Shown one piece after another: positions 8,325 to 15,894 of a stretch of 40,802 bases of DNA. Numbering within the stretch: position 1 is the first letter of the stretch; every line of letters starts with the position of its first letter. The notes under the pieces were generated by a model, which saw only the letters and a list, made by a program, of their open reading frames with translations, did not search any database and was not told the DNA's origin. Source of the DNA: Bacillota bacterium (lineage in GTDB: Bacteria; Bacillota; Sulfobacillia; JAMCWA01); NCBI GenBank assembly GCA_023475165.1, contig JAMCWA010000023.1:1-40802 (forward strand), written 5' to 3'. Made by a program: the position numbers and the translations under genes.

Positions 8325-9035
8325 ATGATTAAAGAGACCATCCTCGTCATCGACGATGATCGCCACGTGGGGGAATTGGCCCGCCTCTATTTACAGAAGG
8401 AAGGCTACCTGGTGGCCTTGGCCCACGATGGAATAGAGGGGTTGGAAAAGGCCCGGAACGCCCGCCCCGCCGTCATCATCCTGGACATCATGCTTCCCAA
8501 GAAAGACGGCTGGGAGGTGTGCCGGGAACTGCGGACCATCACCCGAGCCCCCATTATCATGCTGACGGCCAAGGGTGAGGAAGCGGATAAGCTCTATGGC
8601 TTTGACCTGGGCGCCGATGATTACATGACCAAACCCTTCAGCCCGCGGGAGCTGGTAGCCCGGGTCAGGGCCATTCTGCGAAGGGCTAGCAGCCGGGACT
8701 CGGAAGAGCAGCAAGGGGTCCTTCGTTTTCCCCATTTGGTGATCAACGTCCCGCGTTTTGAGGTCGAAGTGGAAGGGGAAAAGGTGGCCCTCACTCCCAA
8801 AGAGTTTGAGCTCCTGAAGTTCCTGGCGGAGCACCCGGGGTATCTTTTCACCCGGGAACAACTCCTGGAACGGGTCTGGGGATATGACTTTTATGGCGAC
8901 ATGCGGACGGTGGACGTGCATATCAAGCGCGTCCGGCAAAAGATTGAGCGGGAGGGCCTGCCGGTCCGTTTTATCAAGACGGTCTGGGGAGCGGGATACA
9001 AGTTTGAAGTGATGCCGGACACCCCGGAAGAATAG
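8325..9035 (+). CDS. OmpR/PhoB-family response regulator
   Basis: A 236-residue DNA-binding response regulator. The receiver domain has the acidic pocket DDD near residues 9-11, the phospho-acceptor Asp near residue 52 (VIILDIMLP), and Lys in MTKPFSP. The C-terminal winged helix (about 130-230) carries LTPKEFELLKFL and the recognition segment MRTVDVHIKRVRQKIE. The start ATG 8325 (MIKETILVIDDD) follows a G-rich site at 8307-8315; longer in-frame starts read into the family A repeat. It is followed after 126 nt by its cognate histidine kinase. Its target is not known; the nearest candidates are the Spy-like gene and the efflux operon, where TTGTAAC repeats occur at 11413-11471. Confidence 0.92.
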   Translation: MIKETILVIDDDRHVGELARLYLQKEGYLVALAHDGIEGLEKARNARPAVIILDIMLPKKDGWEVCRELRTITRAPIIMLTAKGEEADKLYGFDLGADDYMTKPFSPRELVARVRAILRRASSRDSEEQQGVLRFPHLVINVPRFEVEVEGEKVALTPKEFELLKFLAEHPGYLFTREQLLERVWGYDFYGDMRTVDVHIKRVRQKIEREGLPVRFIKTVWGAGYKFEVMPDTPEE

Positions 9036-9086
9036 GGATGGCGTCTCAGATCGGCCTCTGCCGCTTAAGGAATACCCAGGCCATCT

Positions 9087-9117
9087 TTGGCGGCGCCATC
9101 AAGCAAGACGTTAAAAC
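9087..9117. repeat. possible degenerate left end of family B
   Basis: TTGGCGGCGCCATCAAGCAA followed by GACGTTAAAAC resembles the family B left end TTGGCGGCGCCATAAAGTAA then TGAAACAG. The match is short and could be chance. Confidence 0.3.
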
Positions 9118-9161
9118 CGTAGTTTCAATGGTTGGCCTCCGGGGCATGGGGGTCGAGGTCC

Positions 9162-10574
9162 ATGACGCGCAGCGTCTTTGCCAAGTTGATACTCACCTAT
9201 CTGGTGGTAGTGACGGTAACCCTGGCCAGTTCCGGCCTTTTTTTGTCTTACCTGTTTCGTAACTACATCCAGGTCACTCGCGAAAGGCAGTTGATCTCCC
9301 GCGGGGTAGCCCTGGCTGGTTTGCTGCGGGATTTTGTTACTTTGCGCAAGGACCCCGCACGAACGATGGAACTCCTGGACACCCTGGAGCAGTTCCTGGA
9401 TGCGCCTCTTTTGATTGTCGACCAAAGAGGGCTGGTCCTGGCCGCTTCCTCGCGCAACGCTCGTCTGCGCGGGATAGTTCTAAGTCAGGAGGAGGTCGGG
9501 AAGGTGCTCCAGGGAGAGATCATTACCCGGATCTTCACCCGCGGGGAGCAGCCGTATCTCTCCGCCGCCGTTCCCATCTTCGTTGGGGGACGGGTGGCCG
9601 GGGCCATCTTTACATTCTCTCCTTTGAGTGAGATGGCTGTGGTCTTGGGTAACCTGCGTCGTTTGGTTCTTTATGCCTTTCTTCTGGGCCTGGGTTTGTC
9701 CACGATCCTGGCCTATGCCCTTTCTCGCAACCTTTCTCGCCCCCTGCACGAGATGAGTTCCGTGGCCATGGAAATGGCTCAGGGGAGGTTTGGCCGGAAG
9801 GTGAAAGCTGCGGGACAGGACGAGGTGGGCCAGCTGGCCAGGACCTTCAACTATATGGCTGGCGAATTGGAGAACCTGGAGAGGATGCGCCGCGATTTTG
9901 TGGCCAATGTCTCGCATGAGTTGCGGACTCCCTTGACCAGGATTCGCGGTTACGTTGAGGCCTTACGCGATCGGGTCATCGAAGGAGAGAGGGAGACCGA
10001 GCAGGTCCTGGGGATAGTCTTGGAGGAGACTCTTCGTCTGAACCGGCTGGTTGACGACCTGTTGGAGCTGTCCCGCTTGGAGGCGGGGCGGGCTCGCGGC
10101 GAAGTGGAAGCGGTGGATTTGGCGGCGGTCCTGGTCAGGTTGCGACGGAAAATGGAGCAGCAGGTGGCCAAGGCCGGATTGTCTTTGGGGATAGCCCTTC
10201 CGGAGCAATTGCCGCCGGTATTGGCCACACCGGACCGCGTCGAAGAGGTCCTGCAGAATCTGGTGGACAACGCCCTGCGTTTTACCCCTCCTCCTGGTGA
10301 GATAAGAATCAACGCCGGTCAGGAAGGGAAGATGGTGCGGGTGGCCGTGAAAGACACGGGTGTCGGCATTCCCCCCGAGGAGTTGCCTTTCATTTGGCAA
10401 AGGTTTTATAAGGTTGATCGTTCCCGCTCCAGCGAGGGAACTGGTTTAGGACTGCCTATTACCCGGGAAATAATAGAGATGTATGGGGGTCAGATTCAGG
10501 TGGAAAGTAAGCCTGGTCAGGGTTCTACCTTCAGCTTCACCTTGCCGGTAGCAGAAGAAAGGCACTCCTCCTGA
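9162..10574 (+). CDS. membrane sensor histidine kinase
   Basis: A 470-residue sensor kinase: transmembrane helix 1 at about 4-30, an extracytoplasmic sensor of about 130 residues, helix 2 (VLYAFLLGLGLSTILAYAL) near 165-185, a HAMP linker, then HisKA with FVANVSHELRTPLT (His near 249). The ATPase domain has NLVDNALRFT (N box), DTGVGIPPEE (G1) and GTGLGLPI (G2). It pairs with the adjacent response regulator as a PhoR/PhoB-type module. The start ATG 9162 places helix 1 at the N-terminus; GAGGT lies only 2 nt before it, so the ribosome site is poorly spaced, and TTG 9132 is the alternative. The sensed signal is unknown; an envelope signal is plausible because an exported Spy-like protein follows. 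Confidence 0.92.
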   Translation: MTRSVFAKLILTYLVVVTVTLASSGLFLSYLFRNYIQVTRERQLISRGVALAGLLRDFVTLRKDPARTMELLDTLEQFLDAPLLIVDQRGLVLAASSRNARLRGIVLSQEEVGKVLQGEIITRIFTRGEQPYLSAAVPIFVGGRVAGAIFTFSPLSEMAVVLGNLRRLVLYAFLLGLGLSTILAYALSRNLSRPLHEMSSVAMEMAQGRFGRKVKAAGQDEVGQLARTFNYMAGELENLERMRRDFVANVSHELRTPLTRIRGYVEALRDRVIEGERETEQVLGIVLEETLRLNRLVDDLLELSRLEAGRARGEVEAVDLAAVLVRLRRKMEQQVAKAGLSLGIALPEQLPPVLATPDRVEEVLQNLVDNALRFTPPPGEIRINAGQEGKMVRVAVKDTGVGIPPEELPFIWQRFYKVDRSRSSEGTGLGLPITREIIEMYGGQIQVESKPGQGSTFSFTLPVAEERHSS

Positions 10575-10606
10575 GGAGGCCAGTGTCCTTAAGAGTGGCT
10601 TCAAGA

Positions 10607-10672
10607 AAGCTCCCCCTGGGCCGGCTATGCGGCATACCGACAAATAGTCGATCTAGGGCCCAGGGGGAGCTT
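10607..10672. repeat. 16 bp inverted repeat between convergent genes
   Basis: AAGCTCCCCCTGGGCC (10607-10622) and GGCCCAGGGGGAGCTT (10657-10672) are perfect complements around a 34 nt loop that itself can form CGAC-AAATA-GTCG. It lies between the convergent kinase and Spy-like genes, where a bidirectional terminator is expected, but no T run follows on either side. Confidence 0.7.
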
Positions 10673-10726
10673 GAGGAATCCACTTCCAGAGACAGAAGTT
10701 GAAGTTTCAGCTAAGTTCTCTAACAG

Positions 10727-11230
10727 CTATTGACTTTTTCTTTGAGTTTTTTCCGGCTTCTCTCCTCTAAAGTGGTGCGCCCGCATCGCTGGCCTGTGTC
10801 CGAAACCAAAGAGCCGGTAGGTCTCCATCTTAGCCCTTTGTTCCGGGGTGAAGACCGCCTGCAGGGCTAGTTGCTGGGCCGCCTCCTTCTTGGCCAGCTC
10901 GGCCCGGAGGCGGAAGAGCTCGTCGATGGCGGCGTTGATCTGATTCAGGTCCGGGCTGACCGCCTGGCGCAGTTCCCGCAGGTTAATTTCCTTGCTTTTA
11001 ATGTCTGTACGCAGTTGCAAAGTGTCTTTCTCGAAGGCCAGGCGCAACTCCTTGATCTTGGCCACTTGCTCCGGGGTGAGGTTCAGGTCGTTGATGATCT
11101 GGCTTGGCACTGGGCGGCCCGGTTTCGGGCTTGCTTGAGTCTGATTGTTGGCGGCCAGGGCCACCTGATAAACCCCCAGAACCAGGACGGCGACCAAGAG
11201 GAGGCCCAGCAGAGTTTTATACCGTTTCAT
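10727..11230 (-). CDS. exported Spy/CpxP-like protein with LTxxQ motifs
   Basis: A 167-residue protein with an N-terminal signal peptide (MKRYKTLLGLLLVAVLVLGV then ALAA) followed by a mostly helical, charged domain. Two LTPEQ/FTPEQ motifs (near residues 51 and 128) are the LTxxQ signature of Spy, CpxP and zinc-resistance-associated proteins, which act outside the membrane as ATP-independent chaperones or metal-linked envelope stress proteins. The C-terminal tail HRPAMRAHHFRGEK is His-rich. ATG 11230 follows GGGAGGTG and AAAGGGA. It is convergent with the kinase and divergent from the efflux operon, which suggests a shared envelope-stress regulon. Confidence 0.75.
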   Translation of the reverse strand: MKRYKTLLGLLLVAVLVLGVYQVALAANNQTQASPKPGRPVPSQIINDLNLTPEQVAKIKELRLAFEKDTLQLRTDIKSKEINLRELRQAVSPDLNQINAAIDELFRLRAELAKKEAAQQLALQAVFTPEQRAKMETYRLFGFGHRPAMRAHHFRGEKPEKTQRKSQ

Positions 11231-11412
11231 TCCCTTTCACCTCCCTTCACGCGAGCATCCTGTCGGTGGCAAAATGGCGCCGGTGTTCGTCACCCGGGTT
11301 TATTCTATCCTGGATTCTTTACAAAACCATGAACAGTATTTGAAAAGAGTGAGACATCCGAGAAAGGATTTCGGAATCCGGGTCATCCTAATGATCTCTG
11401 CAGTTTTCACAG

Positions 11413-11471
11413 ATTTGTAACAAGACAACCTCCCGAATGTTCATGAATTTGTAACAAACCTCGGTTACAAT
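11413..11471 (+). promoter_or_regulatory. TTGTAAC operator array upstream of the efflux operon
   Basis: ATTTGTAACAA occurs exactly twice (11413-11423 and 11447-11457, 34 nt apart, about three helical turns). The second forms a perfect 7 bp inverted repeat with GTTACAA at 11464-11470 across 8 nt. The right arm overlaps TACAAT (11466-11471), a plausible -10 lacking a good -35. This is the layout expected for an activated or repressed promoter; the response regulator encoded at 8325 is the nearest candidate binder. The rest of the 320 nt gap between the divergent genes shows no ORF. Confidence 0.55.
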
Positions 11472-11551
11472 ATCAAACGCTGGACCAAAATGGGTTGAGC
11501 ACCTTTTATTCAGAGTCCCTTTCTTAGTTTGTTGCAGGCGGGGGGAACCAG

Positions 11552-13306
11552 ATGAAACGGGCTAAATGGATGAACCGAATTGTCGTAGTTATTATCGTTC
11601 TCGGGGTGTTAGGTGGGGGATATTGGACCGGGCGCCGGTATCTGGCGGCACGTAGTGTACCAACGGCCAATTTTGTTACTGATGTAGTCCGGAAGGGTGA
11701 TCTCACCGTCACCGTCAGCGGGACCGGGACGGTGGCGGCTGCCGAGGTCCAGGACGTTCGTGCCGGGGTGGCCGGCACGGTGACGTCTGTTAACTTCCGG
11801 GAGGGTGATCAGGTTAAGGCCGGGCAGGTTCTGGTCAGTCTGGCCAGCGACAGCGTGGTTAGCCAGGTGGAACAGGCCCGCCTTGATCTGGAGCAAGCCC
11901 AACTAAGGCTAAGTGATTTAAAGAATCCCTCCGATACCAGTGTCAGCGCCGCCCAGTTAAAAGTACAACAGGCCCAGTTGAATCTGCAGTCGCGCCAGAC
12001 CGATGTGGACCATCTGACCGTCACCGCCCCCATCAGCGGGAAGATCTCCAATCTCCCTGTTCAGGCTGGGGACGATGTGATGAACGGTGCCATACTGCTC
12101 TCCATCATTGATGATAGCCAGATGAAAATGGTGGTCCCGGTTCCTCAGATTAGTATCAACCGTGTAACCCGCGGCCAAAAGACCAGCCTCTATTTCGAAG
12201 CCCTTTCCTCCAGCGGAGATCCCTACGTCGATGGTGTGGTCACGGATATCGGCCAACAGGGCTATCTTTCCGGGAAGACGACGGTGGTGGATGTTACCAT
12301 CACCTTGCCCAACAACAAGGATCTGAAACCCGGCTGGACGGGGGCGGCCACCCTGACCCTCTCCGACGGGTCCATTTTGACGGTTAGCGGCCCCCTTACC
12401 CCTCTGAACAAACAAGACGTGAAAGCGCGAGCAGCAGCTACTGTGGATCAGATTGCCGTGGCCGAGGGCGACCAGGTTACCGCCGGACAGATACTGGTCA
12501 AGCTGAAGAGTGACACCCTCTTGAACCAGTTGGAACAGGCCAAGAATGACCTGCAGAGCGCCCAGATCAATCTGGATAATCTCAAGAACTCTGCTACCAG
12601 CACCGATGTCAAGACGCAGGGGCTCAAGGTCCAGCAATCGCAACTGAATCTTAACCTGCGCCTTATTGATCTGGCCAACCTCTCTATACCGGCACCGGTA
12701 GCTGGCCTGATGACCTTCCGGGGGGTCAACATCGGCGACCGTATCGGCCAGAATGCCGTCATTGGTACAGTTTCCGACCTCAGCCGGATGAATGTTACAG
12801 TTCCCGTGGATGAATTGGATGTGGCTAAGGTCAAACCAGGGCAGAAAGCCGACCTCACCCTGGACGCCCTTCCTAACCGAAACTTCCGAGGCACGGTGAT
12901 GTCCATCGCTCCGCAGGGCGTCAGCCGGGACGGTGTGGCCAGCTTTAACGTGACCATCGAAATCGAGAACCCACAGGGCATCCTGCCAGGGATGACGGCG
13001 AACGCTTCCATTCTGATTGAGAAAAAGAACGGTGTTCTGATGGTTCCGGCTGAGGCGGTGCGTAAGATCGGTGGCAAGGACTCGGTCAATGTCCTGGTGG
13101 CCGGTGTCCCGCAGCGACGCGAGGTGAAAGTGGGTTCCCAGAACACCTATGAGGTGGAGATCGTCTCGGGTTTGAAAGAGGGAGATGTCATTGTTCTTGC
13201 CTTCACCCAGAATGGTTCCGGACCTAACATAATGCGATTTGGCAACTATCCGGCGCCGCCACGTGAGCCGACGCCGGGGACCAACAAGAGGAGTCAAACC
13301 AGGTGA
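11552..13306 (+). CDS. HlyD/MacA-type efflux adaptor with duplicated adaptor module
   Basis: A 584-residue membrane-anchored adaptor (single transmembrane helix at about 9-24) of the HlyD/MacA type that links an ABC exporter to the outside. It contains two complete lipoyl/hairpin/beta-barrel units: about 52-272 and 276-486. Each has a GDQV-xAGQ-[IV]LV lipoyl half, a coiled-coil with EQA-x-DL-x-x-AQ, a second lipoyl half (APISG / APVAG) and a barrel ending in LKPGWTG / ILPGMTA. Family members normally have one unit and 350-420 residues, so this is an internal tandem duplication. The tail is Pro-rich. ATG 11552 follows GGGGGGAA. It heads an operon with the ABC ATPase, MacB-type permease and a beta-propeller protein. 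Confidence 0.9.
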   Translation: MKRAKWMNRIVVVIIVLGVLGGGYWTGRRYLAARSVPTANFVTDVVRKGDLTVTVSGTGTVAAAEVQDVRAGVAGTVTSVNFREGDQVKAGQVLVSLASDSVVSQVEQARLDLEQAQLRLSDLKNPSDTSVSAAQLKVQQAQLNLQSRQTDVDHLTVTAPISGKISNLPVQAGDDVMNGAILLSIIDDSQMKMVVPVPQISINRVTRGQKTSLYFEALSSSGDPYVDGVVTDIGQQGYLSGKTTVVDVTITLPNNKDLKPGWTGAATLTLSDGSILTVSGPLTPLNKQDVKARAAATVDQIAVAEGDQVTAGQILVKLKSDTLLNQLEQAKNDLQSAQINLDNLKNSATSTDVKTQGLKVQQSQLNLNLRLIDLANLSIPAPVAGLMTFRGVNIGDRIGQNAVIGTVSDLSRMNVTVPVDELDVAKVKPGQKADLTLDALPNRNFRGTVMSIAPQGVSRDGVASFNVTIEIENPQGILPGMTANASILIEKKNGVLMVPAEAVRKIGGKDSVNVLVAGVPQRREVKVGSQNTYEVEIVSGLKEGDVIVLAFTQNGSGPNIMRFGNYPAPPREPTPGTNKRSQTR

Positions 13307-13337
13307 GGGACGGTGACAGCCAGACGGGAAGGCCTGG

Positions 13338-13380
13338 CCTTCTCCAACCGCCGACGCCCAACTTCCAACCTCTGCCCTTG
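13338..13380. repeat. short dispersed repeat (GTTGGAGGTTGG type), diverged copy 3
   Basis: On the minus strand it reads CAAGGGCAGAGGTTGGAAGT then TGGGCGTCGGCGGTTGGAG, similar to 962-992 and 5412-5443. It fills the gap between the adaptor and the ATPase gene. Confidence 0.4.
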
Positions 13381-13393
13381 TGGGAGTGATTTT

Positions 13394-14128
<735 letters not shown>

Positions 14129-14131
<3 letters not shown>

Positions 14132-14160
14132 GAGAGTGCTGACAAACCGTGTTTTGGGTA
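14129..14160. repeat. family A left-tip fragment
   Basis: TAAGAGAGTGCTGACAAACC resembles the family A left end CTAGGAGAGTGCTGACAAAC; its TAA is the stop codon of the ATPase gene. About 40 nt of unassigned sequence separate it from the larger copy at 14202. Confidence 0.55.
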
Positions 14161-14201
14161 AGATGCGAAAGTTATGGTGCCGCCGCAGGCGGCCTGGGGA
14201 T

Positions 14202-14505
14202 CTAGGAGAGTGCTGACGAACTGCGTTTTGCGTGGTTAACGCGCTCGAGATAGCGTTGGGGCGAGACCGTTCAAGAATGCCCAGATGCCAAGAAGACAAG
14301 CCCGAAGCGAGGCGTACTGGGGGGTACGTTGAGCGAGGAGCCGCCGGACGGCGCGTCAGCGCCGCCGGGGGGTCTGGGCGAGGGACTCCCCCAGGCATTA
14401 GGGGGTGCTCAGGCACCGTAAGTGCCGAAGGGGAGCGTGCCCCCCAGCGGAGGCGGGCGGAAGCCCGCCTGACACGCAGATGTGGGTTTTTCAGCAGTCT
14501 CCTAG
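14202..14505. repeat. family A repeat, 304 bp variant inside the efflux operon
   Basis: Bounded by CTAGGAGAGTGCTGACGAAC and TTTTTCAGCAGTCTCCTAG. The left half follows the family A pattern (GTACTGGGGGGTACGTTGAG). The right half is replaced by other hairpins, including GGCGCGTCAGCGCC and GGCGGGCGGAAGCCCGCC. It lies between ATPase and permease genes of one operon and would be transcribed with them. Confidence 0.75.
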
Positions 14506-14535
14506 CAAGACTAAGGAAGCTATGGGGGTTTTGGT

Positions 14536-15702
14536 ATGAACGTCCTGGAAAGCCTGCGAATGGCCTGGCTGGCCCTGGTTGGGAACAAACTTCGCTCTCT
14601 TTTGACCATGCTTGGGGTCATCATCGGTGTGGCCGCCGTCATCACCCTGGTGGCGGTGGGTCAGGGGGCATCGGCGCAGGTCTCCCAACAGATCCAGAAT
14701 TTGGGATCGAACCTGATTATGGTCGTTCCTACCAGCCGAGCAGCCAAGCTGACCATTCAGGACAGCGTTGACTTGCCGCGGCGGGTGCCGACCATTACCC
14801 AGGTCGTGCCGTCCGTTGGGGTGACGGCCACCGTCAAATGGCAGGGCGAGGGTCAACAGGTACCTGTGGAGGGTGTCAGCGAGAATCTGCCCCAGGTGCG
14901 GGATTTTCACCCGGCTGCCGGGCGTTTCCTTGCCGCCGATGACGTCAAAGCCTTACGGCACGTGGCCGTGGTCGGACAAACAGTGGTGGATAACGTCTTC
15001 GACTCTCTCAACCCCATCGGCAAAACCTTGCTCATAAACGGTCAAAACTTCAATGTCATTGGCGTGATGGATAAAAAAGGGTCGAACATGGGCCAGGACA
15101 TGGATAACATCGTTTTTATCCCGGTGACCACCGCCCAGAGGCTCTTTGGTACCGATCGTGTCTCCCGGCTCTATATCCAGGCTGCTTCTCCGGAGGTGGC
15201 CAGCCTGGCCGTTGCTCACATTACGGCCATTTATGATAAGAAATTCGGTCGGGAGAGGTCCGTCATGGTCAGTAGTCAGGACCAAATTCTAGCCACCGTG
15301 AGCACCATGACCCAGACCTTCACGATGATGCTGGCGGCCATCGCCGGGATTTCCCTCCTGGTTGGGGGGATCGGCATCATGAACATCATGCTGGTTTCCG
15401 TTACGGAACGAACGCGAGAGATTGGGATTCGCAAGGCTATTGGGGCCAAGCGCAGAGACGTGCTGGGGCAGTTCCTGGTGGAGTCGATATTCCTGAGCCT
15501 GACCGGCGGAATCATCGGTATCCTGACCGGAGTAGGCGGGTCGCAGCTCATTTCCAGGGTGGCCGGCTTCAAGACTTTGGTTTCGTTAGAGGCGGTGCTC
15601 TTGGCTTCGCTCTTTTCGGCTGCTGTTGGGGTCTTCTTTGGAATTTACCCGGCGATGAAGGCCTCCAATCTGGACCCGATTGAAGCCTTGCGGTACGAGT
15701 AA
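14536..15702 (+). CDS. MacB/FtsX-type ABC permease
   Basis: A 388-residue permease with the MacB layout: N-terminal helix (LRSLLTMLGVIIGVAAVITL), a periplasmic-type core domain of about 200 residues (MacB_PCD), then three C-terminal helices from about 270 including LVGGIGIMNIMLVSVTERTR and the conserved REIGIRKAIGAKRRDVL coupling segment. It pairs with the ATPase at 13394 and the adaptor at 11552 as a tripartite-like exporter; in a single-membrane cell the adaptor would act outside the membrane. Substrate (antibiotic, peptide or lipid) not predictable. ATG 14536 follows GGGGG at a 7 nt spacing. Confidence 0.93.
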   Translation: MNVLESLRMAWLALVGNKLRSLLTMLGVIIGVAAVITLVAVGQGASAQVSQQIQNLGSNLIMVVPTSRAAKLTIQDSVDLPRRVPTITQVVPSVGVTATVKWQGEGQQVPVEGVSENLPQVRDFHPAAGRFLAADDVKALRHVAVVGQTVVDNVFDSLNPIGKTLLINGQNFNVIGVMDKKGSNMGQDMDNIVFIPVTTAQRLFGTDRVSRLYIQAASPEVASLAVAHITAIYDKKFGRERSVMVSSQDQILATVSTMTQTFTMMLAAIAGISLLVGGIGIMNIMLVSVTERTREIGIRKAIGAKRRDVLGQFLVESIFLSLTGGIIGILTGVGGSQLISRVAGFKTLVSLEAVLLASLFSAAVGVFFGIYPAMKASNLDPIEALRYE

Positions 15703-15894
15703 GCCTTTGAATCCTCCTTTTGGTCGTCTCCCGGCGCCGGGCCTTGCTACGGTCCAAAGTCCGCAACGCCTTCCGTCGCCATGCCGGGGCTTCCCACCAA
15801 ACCACAATCTTTTCCATCACTTGAGGGAACTTTTTCCCCTGTGCTTCGTCTAAGACCTTGCGTCGTACCTCAAGGCTGGAGAAGGGTGGTTTCA

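Noticed and set aside
11957..13297. Long 446-codon frame opposite the efflux adaptor
   Set aside because: The plus-strand adaptor has clear domains and a ribosome site; the antisense frame is a GC-rich shadow.
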